Source: Kerstersia gyiorum (lineage in GTDB: Bacteria > Pseudomonadota > Gammaproteobacteria > Burkholderiales > Burkholderiaceae_B). From it: a DNA stretch of 64,000 bases. Position numbers and translations under genes: made by a program. The stretch covers positions 62,001 through 126,000 of the forward strand of contig NZ_SGWZ01000005.1 of NCBI RefSeq assembly GCF_004216755.1. Reading direction: 5' to 3'. The first letter of the stretch is position 1; every line of letters begins with the position of its first letter. Shown here one piece after another: positions 35,630 through 45,239 of the stretch. The notes under the pieces were generated by a model that ran no database searches, was not told the DNA's origin, and saw only the letters and a list, made by a program, of their open reading frames with translations.

Positions 35630-36658
35630 TCACTCCTCTTGGCTGTCTGCCAGCGCGGCCACGTCGGCTCGTGCAAGATCCAGCATTTCCATGCCCCGGT
35701 CACCCGCGACTTTCTTCAAATATTTTTCCGACTCTGGAACCGCCAGGGCTGTGATTTCGGCCAATGTTTCTGGCGAAAATTCCTGCATTCCCAGGTGCTC
35801 GCGGGCGCCGTCAATCCCCAGTTGCACGTCTTCTTCGGCCCACTCTCGGCTCAAGCCAGCCCCCATGGCGACTGTCTCCTGCAGCAGCGCTCGCGTGCCC
35901 TCGTCCAACCTGGACCAAGTGCGTTGGGCCACGACCAACGGCTGCGTGCTGAATGCAGCAGGCAGGTAGGTCGCGTACTTCGACACTTCGTAAAACTTGC
36001 GTTCGACCACGGACTTCGGCCCCGTGAACGTGCCATCTATGGTGCCGCGCTGCAGGGCCATGTAGACCTCGCTGGATGACGTGATCACCGAACTGGCTCC
36101 CAGGGACTCCAGCATGATGGATGCAAACGTATTCGGCGCCCGCAGGCGCAGCCCCTTGAAGTCTTCTACCGTACGAACCGGCCGCACGCGGTTGAGCAGC
36201 ATGCCATTCAGGCCAAACTCCATCCACCCCAATACCTTGATATCGTTGTCCCGCTCCAATGCGGACGACAATGCCCGGCCCATATTGCCATCCAGGGCGG
36301 CATGGGCCTTGGCATAGCTATCCAGCAGCATGGGAAAGTCCAGCACGGCCATTTCCGGCGTGGTTTCCTCCCAGAACGTCGATGCCGCGAAAATCATGTC
36401 GACGGCACCGAACGACACGCTATTGACCAGTCCTTTCTCGGTATACAGCGTGCCTGCGCCAAACACTTCCATGCGGTACTGGCTGCTTTTTTCATTGAAA
36501 TGCTTGGCCATGGCATCAGCCACCCGCGACAGGTGATTGGATACCGGCGAATGATGCGCCAGCTTCAGCACCTTGCGGTCATCAGCCAGGCCAGCACCCG
36601 GCGCAACCGTCAGCGCCGCCAGGCACAACGCGGCCAGGGATCGGTAGATTGTTTTCAT
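35630..36658 (-). CDS. TRAP transporter substrate-binding protein DctP
   Basis: Periplasmic binding protein, 342 residues. Signal peptide (MKTIYRSLAALCLAALTVAPG, cut after GLA); then LKLAHHSPVSNHLSRVADAM; the ligand-binding arginine region FKGLRLRAPNTFASIMLESLGAS; LQRGTIDGTFTG. It belongs to the DctP family for carboxylates. GGAGGAG stands before the ATG. With the DctQ and DctM genes it makes a complete TRAP system. The order of transcription is M-Q-P, the reverse of the common P-Q-M. Confidence 0.94.
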   Translation of the reverse strand: MKTIYRSLAALCLAALTVAPGAGLADDRKVLKLAHHSPVSNHLSRVADAMAKHFNEKSSQYRMEVFGAGTLYTEKGLVNSVSFGAVDMIFAASTFWEETTPEMAVLDFPMLLDSYAKAHAALDGNMGRALSSALERDNDIKVLGWMEFGLNGMLLNRVRPVRTVEDFKGLRLRAPNTFASIMLESLGASSVITSSSEVYMALQRGTIDGTFTGPKSVVERKFYEVSKYATYLPAAFSTQPLVVAQRTWSRLDEGTRALLQETVAMGAGLSREWAEEDVQLGIDGAREHLGMQEFSPETLAEITALAVPESEKYLKKVAGDRGMEMLDLARADVAALADSQEE

Positions 36659-36741
36659 AGTCTCCTCCGTTATATGTATCGAAAATGAACTGCCACAAAG
36701 AACTGCCCACTCGTTTTTCCAGGCTGGCCATCACCTGCCTG

Positions 36742-37242
36742 CTACTTTGCTTCTTCCTGCTGCACGCTTTTCTCGGATGCACGGCGCGGGCGCCATATCT
36801 GCAGCACCATGGCAATGAACAACAAGCCGAACCCCAGCGGAATGGCTGAGTACGGTATCCAGTAAGGCATGCGGAACAACCCCGGCGTCATGCGGCCCGT
36901 TTCCCAGGCGTCCAGCGCCAGCACACCGCCGTTCCACGCCATCGCCGCCACATAGGGCAAGGCAAAGGCCAGCGTCGCCCTGAAGCAGACGCGCTGCCAT
37001 TTCGACGACATCATTTCGACGAACACATCCACCCGCACATGGGCATCCTCCAGCATGACGGACGCCTGCACCAGGAATGCCGCGATGATCACCAGGAAAA
37101 TCGCCAGGTCGTGCACCCATCGCGTGGGCATGCCCAGATAGCGCGCCACGATTTCATAGGTCACGATGCCCGCCACCGTGACCAGCAGCACTGCGGCAAT
37201 CACGCCCGCCAGGCGGCAAATGGAATATAGAAAGCCATACAT
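36742..37242 (-). CDS. TRAP transporter small permease DctQ
   Basis: 166 residues with four membrane helices as in DctQ (starting YGFLYSICRLAGVIAAVLLV; then VTYEIVARYLGMPTRWVHDLA). AAGGAGG (37251-37257) is eight bases from ATG 37242 but only two from ATG 37248, so the shorter start is chosen. It lies between the large permease and binding-protein genes. Confidence 0.93.
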   Translation of the reverse strand: MYGFLYSICRLAGVIAAVLLVTVAGIVTYEIVARYLGMPTRWVHDLAIFLVIIAAFLVQASVMLEDAHVRVDVFVEMMSSKWQRVCFRATLAFALPYVAAMAWNGGVLALDAWETGRMTPGLFRMPYWIPYSAIPLGFGLLFIAMVLQIWRPRRASEKSVQQEEAK

Positions 37243-37266
37243 ATTCATCTCCTCCTTATCGTCCGC

Positions 37267-38544
37267 TTACAGGAAAACCCGCGTCATGCCAGGGAAGACC
37301 AGCAAGAGCACCAGCATGGCCAACAAGCAGAACAGATAGGGCGAAGTCGACATCAACACTTCACGAAACGTCGTGTTGGTATATCGCCGTCCGATCTCCT
37401 GGATGATGAACAGGTTCATCCCCACAGGCGGAGTCAGGAAGGCGCTCTCGATGGCGACCACCAGGAAGACGCCGAACCAGACCGGGTCTATCCCCATGGC
37501 AGTAATGATCGGGAACAGCACCGGCGAAATGATCAGCACCAGCGGCGAAACCTCGAAGAACATGCCCAGGAAGACAAGCAGCGCGGCGATGATGATCAAC
37601 ACCGTGGTCTGCGACACATCAGCGGACAGCGCGAAATGCGTCAGTGATTCAATCACTCGCATCTCGATCAACAAATGGTTGAACAGCGAAGAAGCCACGA
37701 TGGCGCCTAGGATAAAGCCCGAGAACTTGGTGCCTTCCAGCATCACTTTGGGCAGTTGCTGCCATGTGATCGTCCGCTTGATGAGAACCGTCACGATCAA
37801 GGCCATGACCACGCCGAAGGCGCCTGCCTCGTTGGGTGTGAACAGGCCGCTGTACAAGCCACCCAGGACGGACAGCGACAGGAAGCAGGCCCAACCGGCT
37901 TTCTTCAAGGCAGCGCCACGCTCGGCCCAGGTCGCCTTCGGCGGGCGCAGCGACGTATCGTTGCGGAACAGGAAAGCCGTCATGCCGCAAAACAGCAAGG
38001 TCAGGATCAAGCCCGGCACGATACCGGCCAGGAACAGGTCGCCCACCGACACTTCCGTCACGGCACCATAAAGAATCATGACGCCACTGGGCGGAATCAG
38101 AACACCCAGCGTCCCACCCGCTGCCACGGGCCCGAACACCAGCTTGCGCGGGTAGCCCGCCTTCAGCATGGCCGGCACGGCAATACTGCCGATCGTGGCA
38201 GCCGTCGCCAGGCTGGATGAGGAAATCGCAGCGAACAGTGCGCAGGCCACCACGGAAGAGATCGCCAGGCCACCGCGTATATGCCCCAGGAAACTACTGG
38301 CCAGGGCGAACAATTCGTCGCCAATGCGGCCATGGAAAATCAGCGTTCCCATCAGAATGAACAAAGGCAACGCCATGAACGTCGACGTATTCAGCATCTG
38401 GTAGGCGATGATGGGAAACTGGATCAGCGCATCCAACCCGCCCCCGAGCACCGTACCCAGCAAAGCTGCCAAGCCCATGGCAAAGGCAAAGGGCATTCCC
38501 AGGATCAACATCGCCAGAAATAGCCCGACTATCGCAAAACTCAT
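37267..38544 (-). CDS. TRAP transporter large permease DctM
   Basis: 425 residues with about 12 membrane helices. DctM signs: FLAMLILGMPFAFAMGLAALLG, GGLAISSVVACALFAAISSSSLATAATIG, VAAGGTLGVLIPPSG and TPPVGMNLFIIQEIG. Uses the Na+ gradient with DctP and DctQ to import a carboxylate. It is the first TRAP gene in the transcript, 154 bp after the GMC oxidoreductase gene; AGGAG precedes the ATG. Confidence 0.95.
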   Translation of the reverse strand: MSFAIVGLFLAMLILGMPFAFAMGLAALLGTVLGGGLDALIQFPIIAYQMLNTSTFMALPLFILMGTLIFHGRIGDELFALASSFLGHIRGGLAISSVVACALFAAISSSSLATAATIGSIAVPAMLKAGYPRKLVFGPVAAGGTLGVLIPPSGVMILYGAVTEVSVGDLFLAGIVPGLILTLLFCGMTAFLFRNDTSLRPPKATWAERGAALKKAGWACFLSLSVLGGLYSGLFTPNEAGAFGVVMALIVTVLIKRTITWQQLPKVMLEGTKFSGFILGAIVASSLFNHLLIEMRVIESLTHFALSADVSQTTVLIIIAALLVFLGMFFEVSPLVLIISPVLFPIITAMGIDPVWFGVFLVVAIESAFLTPPVGMNLFIIQEIGRRYTNTTFREVLMSTSPYLFCLLAMLVLLLVFPGMTRVFL

Positions 38545-38698
38545 ATTGTCTCTCCTTTGCCCAGACCGGCACGGTCGCCGGACACACCAAGCACTGCTCT
38601 CATTTTTTGTCTCCTTTCTTCTTATTTCATGCGCCGCGAAAGAAACGCCTGCGGCTGGCCATCCCGCAACAGGACAGCACTTTTGGCGCAGCGCCCCC

Positions 38699-40291
38699 TC
38701 ACTGCCGTTGCAAAATCATGTCTGCCGCTTTCTCGCCTATCATCACGGTAGGCGCATGTGAATTGCCGGAAGGGCAGGCGGGCATCACCGATGCATCCAC
38801 CACCCGCAGCCCCTGCACACCGCGCACGCGCAGCCTTGCATCCACCACTGAATCCGGCCCGTCACCCATGGCGCACGTCCCCACCAGGTGCAAACCGGAA
38901 ATTCCTTTTTCCCTGGCAAACGCCAGGATCTCGTCATCGCTTTCCACCTGGCTGCCAGGGATCGTTTCCCCATGACTCCATCGTGCCAACGCCGGTGAAT
39001 CAAGCAAGCGGCGCGCCATCCTGAGCGCCGCCACCAGGTTGCGCTGGTCAGCCTCATCGGAAAGATAATTAGGACGGATTTCCGGTGGTTCGCAGGGATC
39101 GGCAGAGCGGATATGGACAGCCCCCCGGCTGGCCGGATAAGACGGCCAAGCGCCCACCGTCATACCCGGTTCTTTCTCAAGCTCTCCGGGCGCTGCAAAG
39201 CTGCCGGGTGCGAAACTCAACTGCGCATCCACCCATGCAGAGTCAGGCGTAGCCTTGAAAAACAAGGCGGCGGCGCCGGCTCCTGCCGTGAGCAGGCCAC
39301 GCCCCTTGACGGCAAAATTCATTGCCTCCCAGGCTGCCGTGAGGCCACGCGTGCGCTCGTTGAGCGTGGCAATGCCCTGCACCCTGTGCGCTACGCGCAC
39401 CAGGAAATGGTCCTGCAGATTCTGGCCCACGGCGGGTGCGTCCCGCACGACGGGAATACCCAAGGCCTGCAAGCGTTCCGCCGCGCCAATCCCGGAACGC
39501 TGCAGGATGGCCGGCGACCCGATGGTCCCCGCGCTGATCACGACCTCCCGCCGAACGACAATCCGCCGTTCCTGGCCCCGCTGCAGGTAACGTACCGCGC
39601 ATGCCCGCCCCTGCTCGAACTCCACGTCGCGGCACAGGCTTTCACTGATGATGCGCAGATTCCGGCGCTTGCGCGCCTGCCTCAAATACGTTTGCGCCGG
39701 GTTGGCGCGAAAGCGCCCCCGCCTGTTCTGCTGGAACAGCGCCACGCCTTCGCGCCGGGGGCCGTTCATGTCTTCATTGACAGGAAACCCCAGGCTGGCC
39801 GCCGCTTCGACAAACGCCAGCGTCAAGGGATGCGGATTGTCCTGGCGGCTCACGCCCAGGGGACCGCTGCGCCCACGATAGGCATCCTCGCCGCCCTGGA
39901 AGCTTTCTGAACGCTTGAAATAAGGCAAGACATCGGCGTAGCGCCAGCCTGTGCAGCCTTCGTCCGCCCAGCGGTCATACTCGGCAGGCTGGCCACGCAC
40001 ATGCAGCATGCCATTGATGGAACTGGAGCCGCCGAGCACCTTGCCTTGCGAATACTTGATGCGCCGCCCGTCCAGCCCGGGCTCCGGCTCGCTCATGTAC
40101 ATCCAGTTAAACCGACGATCATGTTGCAGGAACAGGCAGGTTGCCGGAATATGGATAAACGGATGCCAATCACGCGGGCCCGCTTCCAGCAATATCACCT
40201 GGTTGGCGGGGTCCTCGGACAAACGGTTGGCAAGCACGCAGCCGGCAGGCCCTGCACCCACGATCAGATAGTCGCACCCTTCTGCCGTCAT
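38699..40291 (-). CDS. GMC-family FAD-dependent alcohol oxidoreductase
   Basis: 530 residues, choline-dehydrogenase/alcohol-dehydrogenase type. N-terminal FAD loop YLIVGAGPAGCVLANRLSED; ATP/FAD block KVLGGSSSINGML; PROSITE-type signature GTIGSPAILQRSGIG; C-terminal HLVGTCAMG with the active-site His region, VRGVQGLRVVDASVMP and NSHAPTVMIGEKAAD. It overlaps the AroQ-like gene by 4 bp (ATGA). It probably oxidises the hydroxyl group of an imported compound or intermediate of the cluster; substrate unknown. Confidence 0.93.
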   Translation of the reverse strand: MTAEGCDYLIVGAGPAGCVLANRLSEDPANQVILLEAGPRDWHPFIHIPATCLFLQHDRRFNWMYMSEPEPGLDGRRIKYSQGKVLGGSSSINGMLHVRGQPAEYDRWADEGCTGWRYADVLPYFKRSESFQGGEDAYRGRSGPLGVSRQDNPHPLTLAFVEAAASLGFPVNEDMNGPRREGVALFQQNRRGRFRANPAQTYLRQARKRRNLRIISESLCRDVEFEQGRACAVRYLQRGQERRIVVRREVVISAGTIGSPAILQRSGIGAAERLQALGIPVVRDAPAVGQNLQDHFLVRVAHRVQGIATLNERTRGLTAAWEAMNFAVKGRGLLTAGAGAAALFFKATPDSAWVDAQLSFAPGSFAAPGELEKEPGMTVGAWPSYPASRGAVHIRSADPCEPPEIRPNYLSDEADQRNLVAALRMARRLLDSPALARWSHGETIPGSQVESDDEILAFAREKGISGLHLVGTCAMGDGPDSVVDARLRVRGVQGLRVVDASVMPACPSGNSHAPTVMIGEKAADMILQRQ

Positions 40292-40770
40292 GACGCCTGC
40301 TCCTGGCGGAACACCGGCGGGAACAGTTGCTGGTGCACTGCATCAACCGCCAACAGGTAGCCACCAGGCCCGAAGCCCAGGATGACACCCGTTGCCACCG
40401 GACGCACATATGACCGCTGCCGCTCCACCTTGGCCGGGTCGCGGTAGACATTCGCGAAGTGCAGCTCCACCAACGGAACCCCCAGGATGCGCAGTGCATC
40501 AGGAATCGCCATGGATGTATGCGTCAGGGCGGCAGGATTGATGATGGCGCCTGCGACCTTGCCACGAGCCGCGTGAATCCAGTCGATCAACTGGCCCTCG
40601 TGGTTGGACTGCCGGAAATCAATCTCCAGGCCTCGCGCCAAGGCATGCGCACGCGTCACACGCTCGACGTCGGGCAAGGTGGCGCCGCCATACAGCGAGG
40701 GGTCTCGTTCCCCCAGAAGATTGGTATTGGGCCCATTCAAGACCAGCACGACGGGTTTGCTTTGATTCAT
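40288..40770 (-). CDS. aroQ: Type II 3-dehydroquinate dehydratase paralogue
   Basis: 160 residues, AroQ family; type II enzymes dehydrate 3-dehydroquinate to 3-dehydroshikimate as dodecamers. Kept: NGPNTNLLGERDPSLYG (flexible loop with catalytic Arg and Tyr), RQSNHEGQLIDWIH, INPAALTHTS with the catalytic His-bearing strand. Altered: the usual V-E-x-H-x-S-N is VELHFANVYRD, and the following F-R-x-H-S region reads VERQRS. The divergence and its place in a catabolic cluster suggest a role in quinate-like catabolism or a new substrate rather than the shikimate pathway. ATG 40770 has GAGGAGAT upstream; the frame runs further up without conserved sequence. Confidence 0.85.
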   Translation of the reverse strand: MNQSKPVVLVLNGPNTNLLGERDPSLYGGATLPDVERVTRAHALARGLEIDFRQSNHEGQLIDWIHAARGKVAGAIINPAALTHTSMAIPDALRILGVPLVELHFANVYRDPAKVERQRSYVRPVATGVILGFGPGGYLLAVDAVHQQLFPPVFRQEQAS

Positions 40771-40846
40771 GGCTATCTCCTCTTTTTTTTCTCTGTAGCA
40801 GGCGTAAAGCAGACTGCAAGCCAGGCTGCCGCACACGCCGCCCCCT

Positions 40847-41836
40847 TCAAATCCGATAACTTTCCAAGGTAGCCGGATGAAACAGTTCATCCAGCGCCAC
40901 CTGCCGCTGCGATAGCCCCTGGGCATGGTGATGACGCAGAAAATATGTCAGCGCATCCTGATTGCCATCCAGGCCATAGCGCCAGAAATCCTGGCCCATG
41001 AATTCGTGCGCACGACGCAGTTGCTCTTCCACGAAGGGCAATGTGACCTTGGTGGCGGAGGTATCCGCCAACGCATCCAGCGCCATGTCCCGGGAAAGGG
41101 TAAAGGCTTTTTGCAGGGCTACCGGCAGCCAGGGATGAGCCGCCGCCAGCTCCTTGCGCACCCCCAGCAAATGCATGATCGGGAAAATGCCAGTACGCTC
41201 ATGAAATGCCAGCGCCTCCGCAGTGGGGTCGTCGAACAGCCACCTCAGCGCAGGGTTGCCCGGCTGGAAGCTGGTCGGCGCACGCGGCCCCATGAAAGCG
41301 TCAATCGCCCCCTTATCCAGCATCTCGCGCAAGGTATCGCCAGGACCAATGTCCTCCACCACGATATCGGGCGCCAGCGCCAATTTCACTTTTTCCACCC
41401 GGCCAGGCTCTTCCAAGCCCCCCCTGAACCAGTGGATCTGGCGAGCATGCACGCCAAAATCCTCTTCGAGGAAGGCACGCGTCCAGACATTCGCCGTCAA
41501 CTGCCATTCCGGCGTCCCGACCCGCTTGCCGACAAGATCGGCTGGCTTCCGTATCCCACTGTCCGAGCGCACGATAATGCTGGAATGCCTGAAGGCACGT
41601 GACAGAAAGACGGGCACACCGATATACGGGCAGTCGCCCCTGGCAGTGCGCAGCACGTAGCTGCTAAGTGACAGTTCACAGACATCGAAGGCTTCATGAC
41701 GCATGGCACGAAAGAACATTTCTTCCGGAGAAAGCGGCATGACGACAGGGTTCACCCCGTCAATCCGGGCCCGGCCATCAATGATGGCCTGGTTGCGGTC
41801 ATAGGGGCCGATTGCCAAGGAAAGCTGCAACGTCAT
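40847..41836 (-). CDS. 4,5-dihydroxyphthalate decarboxylase-like / substrate-binding-fold protein
   Basis: 329 residues, no signal peptide. The N-terminal part (LQLSLAIGPYDRNQAIIDGRARIDGV, then FDVCELSLSSYVL and YIGVPVFLSRAFRHSSIIV) matches the Pht5-like family named for 4,5-dihydroxyphthalate decarboxylase, which has a periplasmic-binding-protein fold. Further on: GKRVGTPEWQLTANVWTRAFL. Many such proteins have unknown reactions. The ATG overlaps the ThDP-enzyme stop (ATGA). If it is a decarboxylase it would yield protocatechuate-type products; it may alternatively bind a cluster metabolite. The gap of 76 bp to the AroQ paralogue suggests one transcript. Confidence 0.8.
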   Translation of the reverse strand: MTLQLSLAIGPYDRNQAIIDGRARIDGVNPVVMPLSPEEMFFRAMRHEAFDVCELSLSSYVLRTARGDCPYIGVPVFLSRAFRHSSIIVRSDSGIRKPADLVGKRVGTPEWQLTANVWTRAFLEEDFGVHARQIHWFRGGLEEPGRVEKVKLALAPDIVVEDIGPGDTLREMLDKGAIDAFMGPRAPTSFQPGNPALRWLFDDPTAEALAFHERTGIFPIMHLLGVRKELAAAHPWLPVALQKAFTLSRDMALDALADTSATKVTLPFVEEQLRRAHEFMGQDFWRYGLDGNQDALTYFLRHHHAQGLSQRQVALDELFHPATLESYRI

Positions 41837-43707
41837 TTGCCTGCCTCCCCGGCAGCGGACGCCTGGCTGCCGGCACCAGGCTCCGTGGTCAGGGACGCGA
41901 CCATCGCCGGTGTATAGCCCGGCTGCGTCCGCACATCCACCACTGCCACGCCTCCCGCATCCACGTGTGCAATCGCACGCGCCAGTATTGCCGGCAGCTC
42001 GTCCGCCCGATGTACTGGCCCAAGGCCCAGCGCGCCTTGCGCTTGTGCCAGACCGGCAATGTCGATCTCCGGATCGACCATGCGCTGCCCGATCCATTTG
42101 TTCTCTACCGGACGTCCTCGCATGCGTGCGACCCGTTCCTGGTGCACTTCATCATTGAAGAACGATTGATTGTTCGCCACCAGGTACAGCAGCGGAATCC
42201 GATAGTGCACCGCTGTCCAAAGCGCTGTCGCCCCCATCAGGAAATCACCATCGCCGCCAATGCACACCGGCAAACGTTCCGTTCCACGCAAGGCCAGGGC
42301 GGCTCCCACCGAAATACCCGGCCCGCCGCCGATACCGCCGCCGCCATCCGAACCCAGGAAGTCCAGCGGGTGGCGCAACGGCCAGAAAGCGCCATCCCAA
42401 CCCAGTGGCAAGTGCACCAAGGACACCTTGCGCTTGCCCACCGCTTCCCTCAAGCCCGATGCCAGATGCGCCATCGTGATCAGCGCGCTATCCAGGGCCG
42501 GCAAACTGGGCAGCGCCCTGGCCGGCAAAACCTCTTCGTCCTGGCGTGTCGCATCGAAGCCCATTTCATCGACCAAAGCCGCCACCACCGCATCGGGCTC
42601 AGCCGCCAGATGCACGTCGGCAATCGGCAAAGCCTGGTGATCCATGCTCCAGCCGTTATGGACCGTATAGTCCTGCGAAACCTGGATGACCGTGGCGCGC
42701 GGCGCTTGCCGCCCATACGCAGCCAGTTCCAGCCCGGCCAGATCCACCCAGTCCAGGCTCAGGATGACGTCGGCTTGCCGCACTGCCTCCAGGGCTTCAG
42801 GCGTGGCGTAGATGCCTGGCGCTCCGGCATGCAAGGGATGATCGGTCGGGAATGCCGCGCCCACCTTGAGATCCGTCAACACCCTGGCGCCCAAGCCTTC
42901 GGCCAATGCAATGCGCGCGGCCCAGGCGCGCTCGCACCGCGACACGCGTCCCGCCAGAATCACAGGCCTCTCCGCACCTGACAATATTTCCGCCAGTTCA
43001 CGCGCCTGGCGCACAGACACCCCGGCACTGACCTGGGGCCGATAGCGCGCTTCGGGCAGCGGTTCCGGCATGCGATCCAAAGGCTGCTCCTGCAGGCCGG
43101 CATCCAGATTGATATAGACCGGCGCCTTGGGCGCGGTTTCCGCCAGCCACATCGCACGCATCAATGCTTCACTCGCAGCTGCTGGCGAAGCAGGCTGATC
43201 ATCCCACTTCGTATAGGGCCGGACTATCGCCCCCTGGTCCCTGGCGGTATGGATCCACTCGATCCATGGACGACGATGCGAGGCATCCACCGGCCCGGTC
43301 GCGCCAATCAACAAGAGTGGCATGCGGTCGCACCAGGCATTGAAAACCGCCATCGTGGCGTGGAACAGGCCCACATTGGAATGCGCTGCAGCCGCCATGG
43401 CCTTGCCCGTCACCTTCGCATAGCCATGCGCAATAGCAACCGCATGCTCTTCATGCAGGCACAACAGCAAGGAGGGCTTGACGTTGCCCAGGTAGTTCAC
43501 CAGGCTGTCATGCAAGCCGCGAAAGCTCGCCCCGGGGTTCAAGGCGATATATGGGATATCCATCGCCCGCAATGTTTCCGCGATGACATCGCTGCCAAAC
43601 ACTGCGCCCTGCGCGCCCATGCCCACGGGCTGCTCCAGTTTCCTGCCTTCATCCACGCCAGCATCGGCGGGCAACCCGACAGGCTGCTCATTCTTCGTCG
43701 TTGTCAT
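41833..43707 (-). CDS. Thiamine-diphosphate-dependent enzyme (benzoylformate decarboxylase/acetolactate synthase-like)
   Basis: 624 residues. Pyr domain: ALNPGASFRGLHDSLVNYLG and the catalytic Glu in LCLHEEHAVAIAHGYAKV; central domain with ERPVILAGRVSR; PP domain with GGDGDFLMGATALWTAVHYRIPL and VANNQSFFNDE (GDG...NN). The subgroup is not one of the well-known enzymes. It is overlapped by ALDH upstream (ATGA) and the dihydroxyphthalate-decarboxylase-like gene downstream. A decarboxylase that makes an aldehyde for the ALDH is the simplest reading, as in mandelate degradation; a C-C ligase is also possible. ~30 residues at each end are low-complexity. Confidence 0.85.
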   Translation of the reverse strand: MTTTKNEQPVGLPADAGVDEGRKLEQPVGMGAQGAVFGSDVIAETLRAMDIPYIALNPGASFRGLHDSLVNYLGNVKPSLLLCLHEEHAVAIAHGYAKVTGKAMAAAAHSNVGLFHATMAVFNAWCDRMPLLLIGATGPVDASHRRPWIEWIHTARDQGAIVRPYTKWDDQPASPAAASEALMRAMWLAETAPKAPVYINLDAGLQEQPLDRMPEPLPEARYRPQVSAGVSVRQARELAEILSGAERPVILAGRVSRCERAWAARIALAEGLGARVLTDLKVGAAFPTDHPLHAGAPGIYATPEALEAVRQADVILSLDWVDLAGLELAAYGRQAPRATVIQVSQDYTVHNGWSMDHQALPIADVHLAAEPDAVVAALVDEMGFDATRQDEEVLPARALPSLPALDSALITMAHLASGLREAVGKRKVSLVHLPLGWDGAFWPLRHPLDFLGSDGGGGIGGGPGISVGAALALRGTERLPVCIGGDGDFLMGATALWTAVHYRIPLLYLVANNQSFFNDEVHQERVARMRGRPVENKWIGQRMVDPEIDIAGLAQAQGALGLGPVHRADELPAILARAIAHVDAGGVAVVDVRTQPGYTPAMVASLTTEPGAGSQASAAGEAGK

Positions 43708-45239
43708 TCCTCAACTCCTCCTTGTCCAGCGGCTGATCCCCCCGTGCGATCAAAACGCACATGCACATTCTTGCTTTGGGTAAACGCCAGCAACTCCTCC
43801 AGGCATTCTTCACGCCCGGTACCAGATTGTTTGAAACCGCCATATGGCGCGCCCAGGAAATGCCGCCCAACCTCATTGACCCAGACATAGCCTGCCTCAA
43901 CGGCATGTGCCAGGCGCAATGCCGCGGACAGGTCGCGGGTCCAGATCGAACACGTCAGCCCAAGATCCAGACCATTGACGTCACGCAACAGGCTGGCCTC
44001 GTCATGCCAACGCAAGATCGAGAGGACCGGCCCGAAGATCTCTTCGCGCGCCAGTGCCATTGCAGGCGTGACGCCGGTAAAGACCGTGGGTTCGATATAA
44101 AACCCGCCAGCCAAGGCCGGCTCAGTCGGCACATTGCCGCCGTAGATCAATTGCGCGCCCTGTTCCTGGCCCTGCTTGATGAATGCCAGGATGCGTGCAT
44201 GCTGACGTTCATCCACGATCGCCCCCATGGCGGTCGCCGGCGACTCTGGCTTTCCAGGACGAAAACGGGCCAATTGCGCAGGCAGCAAACGCAATACCTC
44301 GTCATGGATGTCGTCATGCAGAAACACCCGGCTGGTGGAGCCGCAAGACTGGCCGCACCAGGCAAAGTTCATGCCCGCTACCACGGCGCAAGCCACCGCC
44401 TGCGGATCGCTATCCGGCCGTGCGATCAGCGCATTCTTGCCACCCAGTTCCAGCAGCAAGGGCTTGAGCGTATCCGCCGCATCGCGCATGACCGCCTTGC
44501 CTGCCGCCACACTGCCGATCAACCCGACCTTGGCGACATCAGGATGACGCACCAGGCGCCTGCCCGTGTCCTTGCCACTGCCGCAAACCACATTCAACAC
44601 ACCGGGAGGGAAAACATCCTGCAGCAACTCGGCCAGCCGCAAGGCGGAGAGCGGCGCCTGCTCCGGCGGCTTGATCACCACGGTATTGCCAGCGGCCAGC
44701 GGCGCAGCCATCTTGCCCGCAGCAAACATGAATGGATGGTTGAAAGCGGCGATACGCGCCACCACGCCCAAGGGCTCACGCAGCGAATAATTGAGCCTGT
44801 CCGCCCCCATAGGAATGGTATCGCCCTTGATTTCCGTGACCAGGCCTGCAAAAAAATCCAGCTGCGCGGCAGCGATGGCGGCGTCACCCAATAACGCCTG
44901 GAAGGCATTGCCGCAGTCCAGCGCATCCAGCAATGCCAGCGCCTGGGCATGTTCGCGCACGATCTGCGCCGCTGCCCGCAGGCATTGCGCCCGAGCGGCA
45001 GGCGCCGTATCCCGCCATCCCGGAAAAGCCTGGCGTGCCGCTGCCACGGCAGCGTCCACATCTTCGTCCGCTGCGTCCGGCACCCGGCCCAGCGAAACAC
45101 CGCTTCCCGGACTGAACACTTCAAACGTACGGCCTTGCGCCGCGTCATGCCACGCACCGCCATAGAACAACGCCCTATGCTCCGGCAACACCATTGCGGT
45201 GTCCGGCAAAGGCCCCGCCATATCCTGATCCATCGCCAC
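43704..45239 (-). CDS. Aldehyde dehydrogenase family protein
   Basis: 511 residues, cytosolic NAD(P)+ enzyme. Betaine-aldehyde-dehydrogenase-like: cofactor block AAFNHPFMFAAGKMAAPLAAGNTVVIKPPEQAP, general base Glu in LLELGGKNA, catalytic Cys in NFAWCGQSCGSTSR, and EEIFGPVLSILRW. GTG 45239 is favoured because GAGGAG is six bases upstream; ATG 45233 is twelve away. First gene of the large operon, divergent from LysR. Likely oxidises an aldehyde made by the following ThDP enzyme. Confidence 0.93.
   Translation of the reverse strand: MAMDQDMAGPLPDTAMVLPEHRALFYGGAWHDAAQGRTFEVFSPGSGVSLGRVPDAADEDVDAAVAAARQAFPGWRDTAPAARAQCLRAAAQIVREHAQALALLDALDCGNAFQALLGDAAIAAAQLDFFAGLVTEIKGDTIPMGADRLNYSLREPLGVVARIAAFNHPFMFAAGKMAAPLAAGNTVVIKPPEQAPLSALRLAELLQDVFPPGVLNVVCGSGKDTGRRLVRHPDVAKVGLIGSVAAGKAVMRDAADTLKPLLLELGGKNALIARPDSDPQAVACAVVAGMNFAWCGQSCGSTSRVFLHDDIHDEVLRLLPAQLARFRPGKPESPATAMGAIVDERQHARILAFIKQGQEQGAQLIYGGNVPTEPALAGGFYIEPTVFTGVTPAMALAREEIFGPVLSILRWHDEASLLRDVNGLDLGLTCSIWTRDLSAALRLAHAVEAGYVWVNEVGRHFLGAPYGGFKQSGTGREECLEELLAFTQSKNVHVRFDRTGGSAAGQGGVEE

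Noticed and set aside
40847..41836. Periplasmic binding protein of an ABC transporter
   Set aside because: The fold may be shared, but there is no signal peptide and no ABC permease or ATPase nearby; the N-terminal pattern is Pht5-like.
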